In this document: piece after piece, positions 35,801 to 45,039 of the stretch
Layout: every line of letters begins with the position of its first letter
Position numbering within the stretch: position 1 is the first letter of the stretch
DNA from: Ampullaceana balthica
Lineage: Eukaryota; Mollusca; Gastropoda; Lymnaeidae
Direction: 5' to 3'
NCBI GenBank assembly: GCA_944989445.1
Contig: CALYLW010000556.1
Coordinates: forward strand, 6,731 to 70,730
DNA: 64,000 bases
The notes under the pieces: model-generated
Told to the model about the DNA's origin: nothing
Databases searched by the model: none
Seen by the model: only the letters and a program-made list of their open reading frames with translations
Program-made: the position numbers and the translations under genes

Positions 35801-37404
35801 AAGACAAAGTGATAAAAACACCTTTTTTATTCTATATGCAAGAACGAACATACAAATTTTCGTTCTTTCCGTCCGGAATTTGGACGTGGAATGGGTTACC
35901 CGAGGAAACTAGGAAAACTAACACTTTATTAACATTTAAAACTAACACTTTATTAACATTTAAAACTAACACTTTATTAACATTTAAAACTAACACTTTA
36001 TTAACATTTAAAACTAACACTTTATCAACATTTAAAACTAACACTTTATCAACATTTAAAACTAACACTTTATCAACATTTAAAACTAACACTTTATCAA
36101 CATTTAAAACCAACACTTTATCAACATTTAAAACCAACACTTTATCAACATTTAAAAACAACACTTTATCAACATTTAAAACCAACACTTTATCAACATT
36201 TAAAACTCTAATAAAAATACAAGACTAGATTTAAACCACAGATAAGCATAGGACTCAATAATATTCTGTATAGAAGGAGCATCGGTAACAAATAACATAC
36301 GATACATAACGTGTTATTAAACTGAAGAGATTTAACCGGTTAAGGCAACAACATAATATGCAACAACTTAACTCTAGTTGGAGCAAGTGTTGCATGTTTA
36401 GCTATACAACATTCATCTCGTAGTTCTGTAGTGCTATAACTGAAACTTACGAGTGATGAACAGATAAAAGAAATAAAATTTAATTTTCAAATCTCCCTTC
36501 CAGGGGCGTGTGTGAATTTTTCAGGAGCTTTAAGAAGCGACCAGACGGGACCAGTGGGGGAACCACCACGGGTGACCAACGTCACAGATTCGCTCAGCCC
36601 GATATCAGGGGCGGAGCCAGTCAGGAGGAGACTGTGATCTTGATGGAGATGGAGGTCCCACGAGGCGGGGCGGGTTCCTCGTCTGAAGTCGGTGGAGGTG
36701 ACGCCGGTGACCGTGATGGACGCGAACGGACAACGCTTGACCGAGAGAGAAATGGACTGTTGAACAACGAATACTCACACAGTTCAGACGCTGATGAACA
36801 TGAACGTAGTGTTGACGTTTGTGAAAGAGGGTCTGGGTATTATCCCCATGTCAGCGGCAATGATACCGAACACTACGTCATCACGATACCGTCACTCGGC
36901 GACGGCGCCCATCAGTCGGGTCAAGGTCAACGCCGCAATGACGTGGCAAGGTCAAGGCCGACGGAACCATCTTTGTCGGAGCTGCTCGGTGAGCTTCCTG
37001 TTTACTCACCAACTCCCCGCGAAAACGTTACAGCACCCCGACCCTCCCCGTTGGCCTTCATGAGGTCATTACTTCCATCGCGTCTGCAGCGTCAGCTGAG
37101 GCCCAACTCCCCCTCGTCGGCTGTGACTCCTGGTGTCTTCTCCAGAACACTTCCGCTTGTGTATTTCCCATCGTCCTCAGGCCACCCGGATACCGCTGCG
37201 CCGCGGTGCGGCCAGGTACATTTCAGCATTGGTGGCCAACAGGTACCGAGGGCATCAAGCGGGCACCAACATCCGTTGGACCTCTCAGGCGGTGCCAGGC
37301 AGCAGGGTCTAGACGCAGAAACAACTCTGAGCGACTCGCCACCGCCGCCCTACAGCGACATCTCACCACCAGCTTACAGCTCGCTGTTTCCTTACACCTG
37401 CTGA
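31214..37404 (+). CDS. Single-pass type I membrane protein, 511 residues, six exons
   Basis: Exons are 31214-31310, 31582-31705, 34484-34596, 34794-34970, 35578-35701 and 36504-37404. All five introns are GT-AG and all phases agree, giving 1536 coding bases. Residues 1-23 are a signal peptide. The ectodomain (24-181) has only two cysteines, C38 and C78, and four N-glycosylation sequons (N29, N67, N88, N123). It looks like a compact beta-rich domain, but I do not recognise it. Residues 182-203 are the membrane helix. A cysteine cluster follows (C208, C210, C211, C215), a possible palmitoylation site. The cytoplasmic tail (about 308 residues) is long and disordered-looking. It ends with two PPxY motifs (492-495 and 500-503), known binding sites for WW domains such as those of Nedd4-type ubiquitin ligases. 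A surface receptor or adaptor controlled by ubiquitination is inferred; the ligand is unknown. Confidence 0.8.
31490..31550. repeat. 20-bp repeat, three copies, in intron 1
   Basis: Three copies of CTGCCATATAATGTTCTATA. Confidence 0.85.
31582..31705 (+). CDS. Membrane protein exon 2
   Basis: Acceptor TTGTATTCCAG ends at 31581; donor GTGAGT at 31706. Encodes residues 33-73 with C38 and the sequon NRT; phase 1 in, phase 2 out. Confidence 0.75.
31981..32095 (-). mobile_element. 5'-truncated LINE 3' tail in intron 2
   Basis: The minus strand reads the 3' UTR of the GATAA-tailed LINE (CTAATAAGAATGCAGGACTA, CATAGATAAGCGTAGGACGC, TAGAAGGAGCGTCTC) and ends in (GATAA)n. It matches 36205-36300. Only the tail was inserted. 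Confidence 0.7.
32124..32260. mobile_element. Left end of GGGGCCGTCC-type element in intron 2
   Basis: GGGGCCGTTCATAAAGTACG followed by TCACGC and a G-rich stretch matches the termini of 37877-38142. No right end was found. Confidence 0.5.
32690..32843. repeat. (CT)n microsatellite in intron 2
   Basis: About 150 bases of almost pure CT, with a pure run from about 32768 to 32842. The long Ser/Leu and Arg/Glu frames through it are repeat artefacts. Confidence 0.95.
32850..34483. other. Rest of intron 2
   Basis: 33460-33780 is a loosely repeated stretch of roughly 45-bp units with CATAGGTCATATT-like words. About 34195-34260 is CA-rich. No exon with phase-compatible splice sites was found. Confidence 0.45.
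34484..34596 (+). CDS. Membrane protein exon 3
   Basis: Acceptor TTTTTTCATTGACAG ends at 34483; donor GTATGT at 34597. Encodes residues 74-111 with C78 and the sequon NQS; phase 2 in, phase 1 out. Confidence 0.75.
34655..34712. repeat. CA/CG-rich simple repeat in intron 3
   Basis: CACACACACGATCACGCACA-type imperfect dinucleotide run. Confidence 0.7.
34794..34970 (+). CDS. Membrane protein exon 4
   Basis: Acceptor TTTTTATTGTAG ends at 34793; donor GTGAGT at 34971. Encodes residues 112-170 with the sequon NVT; phase 1 to phase 1. Confidence 0.8.
35049..35338. repeat. Two adjacent minisatellites in intron 4
   Basis: A 52-bp unit is present twice (from 35049 and 35101), followed by about ten copies of a 19-bp unit ATTGTAACAACAGAGTGGT (35158-35338), with GAG/GAC variants. 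Confidence 0.9.
35578..35701 (+). CDS. Membrane protein exon 5 (transmembrane helix)
   Basis: Acceptor TTTGACTGGCAG ends at 35577; donor GTAAAC at 35702. Encodes residues 171-211, with helix VVLMGAIIISLFTVVATVLS followed by basic RSTK and cysteines. Confidence 0.8.
35809..36300 (+). pseudogene. LINE 3' end with embedded minisatellite, in intron 5
   Basis: 5'-truncated copy of the GATAA-tailed LINE in sense with the host gene. The C-terminus reads KFSFFPSGIWTWNGLPEETR then repeated KTNTLSTF, then LIKIQD and stop; the 3' UTR follows to TAGAAGGAGCATCGGTAACA. The reading frame is intact in this part, so the copy is fairly young. Confidence 0.7.
35926..36206. repeat. 24-bp minisatellite inside LINE C-terminus
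   Basis: About 12 copies of a unit with core TAACACTTTATCAACATT. The first four or five units share TTATTAAC, the rest TTATCAAC, and the last four read ACCAACAC, showing ordered divergence along the array. Same repeat as 17103-17345. Confidence 0.93.
36504..37404 (+). CDS. Membrane protein exon 6 (cytoplasmic tail)
   Basis: Acceptor AATCTCCCTTCCAG ends at 36503. One long exon encodes the whole tail: a basic juxtamembrane stretch, Gly/Ser/Arg-rich and Pro-rich segments, and tandem PPxY motifs 8 residues from the end. Stop TGA at 37402-37404. It is clearly GC-richer than its flanks, which supports coding. Confidence 0.8.
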
Positions 37405-37436
37405 GATTTGATCGAGGCTATAGTGACACAAAGAAG

Positions 37437-37595
37437 TGACTCAATATGACACATATTAGTGACACAACAGGACACAATAGCGACACAGTACGACGCAAAT
37501 AAGTGACACAAATGAGTGAAACAACGTGACACTTATTAGTGACACAACATGACACAATAGTGGCACAGTATGACACAATAGTGACACTATCGCCA
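37437..37595. repeat. Degenerate TGACACAA-type repeat after the membrane protein
   Basis: Irregular repetition of AGTGACACAACATGACACAA-like words, probably in the 3' UTR. No clear polyadenylation signal was found for this gene. Confidence 0.7.
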
Positions 37596-37876
37596 TAATA
37601 TGAGGATTTCACTCGATGCCAGTGATAAAAAGACAGGCCGTGTCCCAATAACATAAATACCAGTGTTACTCTGAAATCTGTTAAAGACTTTTCTGAGTTC
37701 TGTCAACTGACAATTCAAGCCTTGGAGATGTATTTGATGGACCCTCTGGACGATGACTTCAACGAAAGATAACTTTGACATTCCCCTGCGGGTTACATCC
37801 CATGTTTTGTTTTAATATCATGAGTGTATCGTTACAAGTTTTATATTCTTTGTTTTAGTTTGGTTTTATCTGGTTT

Positions 37877-38142
37877 GGGGCCGTCCATAAAGAACGTCAA
37901 GCTGTTTTTGACCATTTTAAACTCCCCCCTCCCCCTGTCACAAACTGTCACAATCTCGCATTTTAAAGTACGTCACACTTTCGAACAAAGATATTTTTTT
38001 ATTAACAAAATAATTAAAATTTAGTATAAAACACCATGACGTCACACATGGCTGGACCCCCCCCTCCACCCTGTCACAAACTGTCACACTTTCTTACACC
38101 CCCTCCCCCCTCTGGAGTGTGACGTACTTTATGGACGGCCCC
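37877..38142. mobile_element. MITE with GGGGCCGTCCATAAA ends (266 bp)
   Basis: The left end GGGGCCGTCCATAAAGAACG and the inverse of the right end GGGGCCGTCCATAAAGTACG are nearly identical over about 25 bp. The interior is C-rich and non-coding. The flanks share TTT only, so the target-duplication length and superfamily are undecided. Related single ends lie at 7490, 8448, 14682 and 32124. Confidence 0.7.
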
Positions 38143-39000
38143 TTTGAGAGGGTCCGTTACTACAAAATTGTGAACAATACATTTAAAAAAAAAGATCTTT
38201 GCTCAATGAAAAAATATGAGATTGATGGGTGGTTGGGAAAGAATGGTTTGTACAACTTGTGAGTTTCATTTAAATCCTGCACAAAATTGTTTCAGACAAA
38301 CTCTAAAATAAATTTTCATCGGCCAGACGTCAGCAAATTCTTTTAAAATTAGAAAGCGGACAGCTACTCTTTTCTGTTTTCCGAGATGATGACTGGTTGA
38401 CTATAATTTTGTCAGTAATATTTATTAAACTTTTTTCGTATAGAGAAATTTGTTGTGAAGTAGAATGGTTTAACGAATGATTTAACGAATGGTTTAACAA
38501 TCACCGGAATAAAAGAGATACAATTAATATAAAGGAAGAAACAAAGTAGTCGATACAAATAAAAGTGAGAAGGAAATCAAGTTTTCAAAACTTACAATTA
38601 TTATTCATATTCAAATTAGTTCCAAAAGAAGGAGGCAATTAAAGAAAGAGGGGAAGTGGACAAAGGAGGGAATAGAGTAAATTACCTTGAGAGAGCATGA
38701 TCATAAAAGTCTAGGAGATTCATAGAATTGGAGAAGAGAAGCAGTATTATTAAGGGAGTGCTAGAGAGAGAGAGATTGTGATTAGTTGAGTTTGTTTAAT
38801 AGAATGTAAAGTAAATGACAAATTAAACAAAAAACATCACATTTCATACTCCTTCTCTAAGTTATTACTTTTTTTTAAATAATAAAATCGTATCTTTTTT
38901 GGCATGTTTAATTCCAACCAAGGCAAAGAGTCATTTGAGAAACATGTGTTTGTATTTTGTTAAGATATTTCCGCGAAGCATACAAGAAATAAATAATAAG
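38143..39000. other. AT-rich intergenic DNA
   Basis: A purine-rich patch (AGAGAGAGAGAGATTG) lies at about 38763. No gene supported. Confidence 0.4.
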
Positions 39001-39004
39001 ATGA

Positions 39005-39516
39005 TAACAAAATAAAACTGTTACAAACATTGAGCAGTTCTCAAATTTAACAAAATAAAACTGTTACAAACATTGAGCAGTTCTCAAATATAACAAAATA
39101 AAACTGCTACAAACATTGAGCAGTTCTCAAATATAACAAAATAAAACTGTTACAAACATTGAGCAGTTCTCAAATATAACAAAATAAAACTGTTACAAAC
39201 ATTGAGCAGTTCTCAAATATAACAAAATAAAACTGTTACAAACATTGAGCAGTTCTCAAATATAACAAAATAAAACTGTTACAAACATTGAGCAGTTCTC
39301 AAATATAACAAAATAAAACTGCTACAAACATTGAGCAGTTCTCAGATATAACAAAATAAAACTGTTACAAACATTGAGCAGTTCTCAAATATAACAAAAT
39401 AAAACTGCTACAAACATTGAGCAGTTCTCAAATATAACAAAATAAAACTGTTACAAACATTGAGCAGTTCTCAAATATAACAAAATAAAACTGTTACAAA
39501 CATTGAGCAGTTCTCA
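39005..39516. repeat. 43-bp minisatellite upstream of the histone-like gene
   Basis: About 12 near-identical copies of a 43-bp unit (AACAAAATAAAACTGTTACA, AACATTGAGCAGTTCTC). It ends 144 bases before the start codon at 39660. Confidence 0.95.
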
Positions 39517-39659
39517 AAGTTCATGTCTTCTCGGAGGTACGCACACTCTGAGATCGTGGTAATACGAACATTGGATCACTCCCCCGTCCTGTTGCCTACT
39601 AGTTGAGAACCGCTTTCTTTCTTCTCAAAGTCTAACAGCAATCAGCGCCGGAGCCAGGC

Positions 39660-40208
39660 ATGGCGACCACTTCCAAGCCAGTGACCAGGGAAGACAAACG
39701 CATCCCCGAAGTGTTCCGAATGGTCAAACGAGCCATCGCCTCGGACCAGAACGTCAACAACATCTCTGATCAGATCTTCGGCGGCGACGAACCAGAGTCG
39801 GAGTTGCCTCTCTTCATCATGATCCGACTGATCGTCATCGCGATCACAGCCCTCGAGAACCCCAGGGGCTCGACCCTCAAGGACATACGCAAACTGCTCT
39901 GTTCCATAGGGGTCATCTCGGAGGCCACTGACCTCCGGCCGGCCATGATTGCTGCGCTCAAGCTCGGGGCCATCGCCAGGCCGGTCTGGGCCACCCAAGC
40001 CGGCGTCTACGGCAAGTACGTGGAAGGGGACGGCATCCCGATATTCACCGGGAGGAAAGCCGTGCCCAAACAGAGGCGGCACCGGAGCAGCGTCTGGATC
40101 GCGGACAAGCCCAAGAAGAAGAAGCGGGCAGCGAGCAAGAAAGGAAACGCCAAAAAGAAGAGGAGGGGCAGCGAGATGAGAGCGGAGTTCGTGAAAAGAC
40201 GCTGGTGA
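39660..40208 (+). CDS. Linker-histone-like (H1/protamine-like) protein, 182 residues
   Basis: Intronless frame with a good start context (CCAGGCATGGCG). Residues about 48-125 look like the winged-helix H15 domain of H1/H5: helix 1 (FIMIRLIVIAITAL), helix 2 (GSTLKDIRKLLCSI), helix 3 (TDLRPAMIAALKLGAIARP), then a wing with GVYGKYVEG. Residues about 141-182 are a lysine/arginine-rich tail (KPKKKKRAASKKGNAKKKRR). This is H1-like architecture, known to bind linker DNA. The globular part is divergent and the tail short compared with ordinary H1 (about 200 residues), so a sperm- or tissue-specific H1/protamine-like protein is possible. The absence of introns and the downstream histone stem-loop support a histone-type gene. 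The coding region is strongly GC-rich against its AT-rich flanks. Confidence 0.75.
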   Translation: MATTSKPVTREDKRIPEVFRMVKRAIASDQNVNNISDQIFGGDEPESELPLFIMIRLIVIAITALENPRGSTLKDIRKLLCSIGVISEATDLRPAMIAALKLGAIARPVWATQAGVYGKYVEGDGIPIFTGRKAVPKQRRHRSSVWIADKPKKKKRAASKKGNAKKKRRGSEMRAEFVKRRW

Positions 40209-40331
40209 TTGAAAACCCCGAGGCAACAGGGGCGGAACAGGTCGAAAATGTTGGTGATGATGTCAAGTGCAGTGTGACGTCAGGCGGCGTCAGTTAGGCA
40301 CGTGACTTCCGTCACTATCTCGAGAAAAATT

Positions 40332-40337
40332 AATAAA
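40332..40337 (+). terminator. Polyadenylation signal AATAAA
   Basis: 124 bases after the stop codon of the histone-like gene and upstream of the stem-loop, so both types of 3' end are possible. Confidence 0.45.
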
Positions 40338-40373
40338 AAAAAATATATTTTTATTTTCAAATTTTTATTTCAA

Positions 40374-40389
40374 GGCCCTTTTTAGGGCC
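40374..40389 (+). terminator. Histone mRNA 3' stem-loop
   Basis: GGCCCT, loop TTTT, AGGGCC: a 6-bp stem with a 4-base pyrimidine loop, preceded by CAA and followed by ACA. This is the form of the element bound by SLBP at the 3' end of replication-dependent histone mRNAs. It lies 166 bases after the stop codon, farther than usual. No convincing purine-rich downstream element was seen next to it. Confidence 0.7.
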
Positions 40390-40501
40390 ACAAACTGTAT
40401 TGGCCTTCTTATATCGAGTGGTTCTTATACAAAATAAACAAATTATGTGCTAGTCGGGAGACAAAGTCAAAGAGCGGTGAAGTATCTTTCTGTCCTGAGG
40501 T

Positions 40502-40687
40502 CAGGGCCTGTCTTAGCAATTGCGGGGCCCTATGCGACTTAGTATGCGAAACGAATTGCGCGGGTCCAATCTGGGTAGGGATACGGAATTAATCAGGATA
40601 ATAAGAGAAAATTAAGATAGGCGGCGCCTATGAACGTGCGGAGCCCACTGCTGTCACATAGGTTGCAGTGGCCTAGGACCGGCCTTG
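40502..40687. mobile_element. hAT-type MITE with perfect 8-bp target duplication (186 bp)
   Basis: Flanked by CCTGAGGT on both sides (40494-40501 and 40688-40695). The ends are CAGGGCCTGTCTTAG and the inverse CAAGGCCGGTCCTAG. This CAGGGCCGG-type end with an 8-bp duplication is characteristic of hAT elements. No coding capacity. Confidence 0.8.
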
Positions 40688-40849
40688 CCTGAGGTATTAG
40701 TACATATTTTCCTACACCCCCATCAGATGATACATTTTATGATACTTAGATTGGTGTAATTACTGCGTGTACTTTTCATCTATAAAAGTTAATCAAGTCA
40801 AGGAACTGTGAGATAATCTCAATCACAGTTACGCCAACGTTAAAAATGT

Positions 40850-41050
40850 CTACTCACCACCATTAAAAATGTCTACTCACCACCGTTAAAACTGTCAACT
40901 CACCACCGTTAAAACTGTCAACTCACCACCGTTAAAACTGTCAAATCACCACCGTTAAAACTGTCAACTCACCAACATTAAAACTGTCAACTCACCACCG
41001 TTAAAACTGTCTACTCACCACCGTTAAAACTGTCTATTCTCCACCCATAA
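40850..41050. repeat. 23-bp minisatellite
   Basis: About nine units like ACCGTTAAAACTGTCAACTC plus ACC, with AAAAATG/AAAACTG variants. Confidence 0.92.
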
Positions 41051-41131
41051 AAATGTCTACTCGCTCCCGTGAAATGAAGTAATTTTGAACTTATAAACCA
41101 TTCAATTATTAAATAGCAAATTTATATAGTA

Positions 41132-42066
41132 GATACCATAAAATATAGAGTAGGACTATGATGTAGCCATAAAACATAAAGTAGGACTATGATGTAGCCA
41201 TAAAACATAAAGTAGGACTATGATGTAGCCATAAAACATAAAGTAGGACTATGATGTAGCCATTAAATATAGAGTAGGACTATGATGTAGCCATAAAACA
41301 TATAGGACTAAGATGTAGCCATAAAACATAGAGTAGGACTATGATGTAGCCATAAAACATAGAGTAGGACTATGATGTAGCCATAAAACATAGAGTAGGA
41401 CTATGATGTAGCCATAAAACATAGAGTAGGACTATGATGTAGCAATAAAATATAGAGTAGGACTTTGATGTAGCCATAAAATATAGAGTAGGACTATGAT
41501 GTAGCCATAAAACATAAAGTAGGACTATGATGTAGCCATAAAACATAGAGTAGGACTATGATGTAGCCATAAAATACAGAGTGGGACTATGATGTAGCCA
41601 TAAAACATAAAGTAGGACTATGATGTAGCCATAAAACATAAAGTAGGACTATGATGTAGCTATAAAACATAGAGTAGGACTATGATGTAGCCATAAAACA
41701 TAGAGTAGGACTATGATGTAGCCATAAAACATAGAGTAGGACTATGATGTAGCCATAAAATATAGAGTGGGACTATGATGTAGCCATAAAACATAAAGTA
41801 GGACTATGATGTAGCCATAAAACATAGAGTAGGACTATGATGTAGCCATAAAACATTAAGTAGGACTATGATGTAGCCATAAAACATAGAGTAGGACTAT
41901 GATGTAGCCATAAAACATAGAGTAGGACTATGATGTAGCCATAAAACATAAAGTAGGACTATGATGTAGCCATAAAACATAAAGTAGGACTATGATGTAG
42001 CCATAAAACATAAAGTAGGACTATGATGTAGCCATAAAACATAGAGTAGGACTATGATGTAGCCAT
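41132..42066. repeat. 31-bp satellite array
   Basis: About 30 copies of a unit with TAGGACTATGATGTAGCCAT and AAAACATAAAG or AGAG variants in patches. Confidence 0.95.
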
Positions 42067-42416
42067 TCAACTGGAACTTTTCTTCAGAATATTGACTGTT
42101 CTTTTCAAACTAATTAGCACATGGCCCGATTTCCCTTCGGATAATAACTTCTACAGCGTACACTTCAATTTAAAATAAAAGATAAGAACTTAATACAAGT
42201 AAAAATTATTTGTTGTAAATTTTTTCCAGCTAAGTAAGATTGTTAACCATTCGCGTAAACTTTTATTTCAACTTCAAGGCCATCTCAGTGGAGTTTACAT
42301 TGACGTGGGTTGGGGGGGGGGTATAGAAACATCTGAGTTTGAAATAACCTATATATCTATATATAGATGGCGATTCAACGATGCTCAAAGTGGGCTACAT
42401 GTGCTCAATAACCATT

Positions 42417-42740
42417 CTATACAACATGATAATGATATGGTTCATGTATTGGCAGGACTCACCATTTGTTCAATGACCATTCTATACAACAACATGATAA
42501 TGATATGGTTCATGTATTGGCAGGACTCACCATTTGTTCAATGACCATTCTATACAACATGATAATGGTATGGTTCATGTATTGGCAGGACTCACCATTT
42601 TCTCAATGACCATTCTATACAACAACATGATAATGATATGGTTCATGTATTGGCAGGACTCACCATTTGGTCATTGACCACTCTATACTACAACATGATA
42701 ATGATATGGTTCATGTATTGGCAGGACTCACATCTCTCTG
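42417..42740. repeat. Repeat of about 65 bp, five copies
   Basis: Units contain AACATGATAATGATATGGTT, CATGTATTGGCAGGACTCAC and a CAATGACCATTCTATACAA part of slightly variable length. Confidence 0.9.
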
Positions 42741-42946
42741 GCCTGTTGTTTATAACAGCCGAAACAAGAGACGTGTAGTTTTATGTTATAATATTGATGA
42801 CTGTTTTGATGGGCGTCGCCAAGTCTACCAAGCCCCGAGAAAGTTATAATGGAAACATTAGAGCCCCCTACGACCACGCAGTTATGGGACACACACACAC
42901 ACACTGTTTTTCTTATTATTATCTGCTCTTGTTGTTGTTGGCTTCC

Positions 42947-43660
42947 TTATGTCTCGTAAGACGACGGAAATTTCTGTGCTCCTGTGGAATTTGCGCGCAT
43001 GGCTTTGCAGCTTCTGCTGTACTCGCGGGAATGGAAGTCTTTGCTACACTTCTGACACTGAAATGTAGTATTTTTGGTTGGCTGATTTGCTTTCCTTTTC
43101 CTCTTAAGGCGATTTACGTCTGCGACCTGTTGCAGGTTTCTTTCTCCTGCTTCTAGCCCGGCAGTCAGCGCCTGTCTCCATCTGTACCTGTCCCCAGCGA
43201 GTTCCTCCCAACTATTTATGTCAATGTCAATAGCTTTGAGGTCTCTCCTGCAGACATCTTTGTAACGGAGGTGAGGCCGCCCTGTAGTCCTCTTTCCTTT
43301 GGCTAGCTCAGAATAGAGGATGTCCTTTGGGATTCTGCCATTCTCCAATCTGCGCACATGTCACAACCAATTGAGCCGACGCTGGCGGAGAGAGTTGTCA
43401 TGCTTTGTATTTTTGCCTGTTATAGCACCTCATTGTTGGTGACATGGTCCTGCCAGGCGATTCCCGGGAAGCGCCAGAGACAGCGCATGTGGAAAGCACT
43501 CAATCTCCTTTCTTGTCTGGAGTATAGGGTCACTGGAATAAAGGAGGGTGCTTAACACAAATGCACGGTACACAGCAATTCTGGTTCTGATTGTCTCACT
43601 CGAATCAACTGGACAGAGAAGAAACTTTTCATATGACATTACCACAGGCAGCCTTTAAGA
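42947..43660 (-). pseudogene. LINE fragment: RT C-terminus and terminal zinc finger
   Basis: The minus strand holds, from about 43645, AVYRAFVLSTLLYSS (end of the RT region); after frameshifts CFHMRCLWRFPGIAWQDHV; then from 43357 RMEN/LENGRIPKDILYSEL, GKRTTGRPHLRYKD, SWEELAGDRYRWR and a terminal C-x2-C finger (FQCQKCSKDF) whose second half is degraded. The order of blocks matches the complete LINE at 56918-59129, but the sequence is well diverged, so it is a different, older family member. Not functional. Confidence 0.75.
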
Positions 43661-43667
43661 AAAACAT

Positions 43668-43863
43668 AAACATGGCTACTCTATGACATAAACATGGCTA
43701 CTCTATGACATAAACATGGCTACTCTATGACATAAACATGGCTACTCTATGACATAAACATGGCTACTCTATGACATAAACATGGCTACTCTATGACATA
43801 AACATGGCTACTCTATGACATAAACATGGCTACTCTATGACATAAACATGGCTACTCTATGAT
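43668..43863. repeat. 22-bp minisatellite, nine copies
   Basis: Virtually identical copies of GACATAAACATGGCTACTCT plus AT. The low divergence suggests recent expansion. Confidence 0.95.
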
Positions 43864-44436
43864 AAGAATGTGAAAGCGTTTTGCAAGTTTCGCTAAACCA
43901 ATGATCAGTATTTCTAAATATCGTATTTCAAATATTTGCATTTATTACAGTTAGGGAATTAAATTTTTTTTTAAATAACGAAAAAACAATGTCGCCATGA
44001 CGCTGTGAAAAAATCAATGATTAAGTCCAATACTGTTTCACTAAAAGTCAACCCTAGACCACCAAATGCGTGTCTTTTACAAACAGCTATTTGATACAGC
44101 CACATTTTTTTTTGTACACACATTTTTTCAAATAACAAAATATTTAAAGCTGGAATAAGACTAAAGACATTATTATTTTATGGAGCTAAGTTTATTTAAT
44201 GTTGAGTTGATTGGTTAAGTAAACAATTTGGAAAAAACATCCACAGAAGATTTAATTTTAATACTGGACATAAAAATAAAGGGTGTATGGAAAAACAAAA
44301 ATATTTTAAAATTCCTTTCATTTTAAACCTACTTAATTAAAGTCAAACTGAAGGGACAAAATAATATTGTATTAAAAGATTAAGTTGGCATTTAAATGGA
44401 TTCTTGTGACAAGTCAACTGTTAAAGGCCAAAGGTC
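43864..44436. other. AT-rich non-coding DNA
   Basis: No gene or structure supported. Confidence 0.4.
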
Positions 44437-44439
44437 AGC

Positions 44440-44635
44440 CAGTGCCAGTGACACACAGCCAGTGCCAGACAGCAAGTGCCACACTGCCAGTGCCAGTGTC
44501 ACACAGCCAGTGCCAGACAGCCAGAGCCACACAGCCAGTGCCAGTGACACAAAGCCAGTGCCAGTGACACACAGCCAGTGCCAGTGCCACACAGCCAGTG
44601 CCAGTGACACACAGCCAGTGCCAGTGCCACACAGC
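44440..44635. repeat. Repeat of about 20 bp
   Basis: Irregular copies of AGCCAGTGCCAGTGACACAC with GACAC/GCCAC variants. Confidence 0.9.
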
Positions 44636-44773
44636 CTAATCTCTAATACTAAGACTTGGCTCAACTCTCTCCCTCAGCAGCTCATGAACATATAACAAGA
44701 CTAAACCTTTTTAAAAACCAACAATCACCACCATGAAACAAATAAATAAATGAAACTATATTAGAGTTTATCC

Positions 44774-45036
44774 AAGCATTGTGTATTATATGAGTGTTAT
44801 CATCTGTCTGTTAGCCAAGCATTGTGTATTATATGAGTGTTATCATCTGCCTGTTAGCCGAGCATTGTGTATTATATGAGTGTTATCATCTGCCTGTTAG
44901 CCAAGCATTGTGTATTATATGAGTGTTATCATCTGCCTGTTAGCCAAGCATTGTGTATTATATGAGTGTTATCATCAGTCTGTTAGCCAAGCATTATGTA
45001 TTATATGAGTGTTATCATCTGCCTGTTAGCCAAGGG
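44774..45036. repeat. 43-bp minisatellite, six copies
   Basis: Units with AGCATTGTGTATTATATGAG and TGTTATCATCTGCCTGTTAG. Confidence 0.94.
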
Positions 45037-45039
45037 ACA

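Noticed and set aside
39642..40226. 194-codon minus-strand frame opposite the histone-like gene
   Set aside because: Shadow of a GC-rich coding exon. The plus strand has the fold-like pattern, basic tail, start context and 3' stem-loop.
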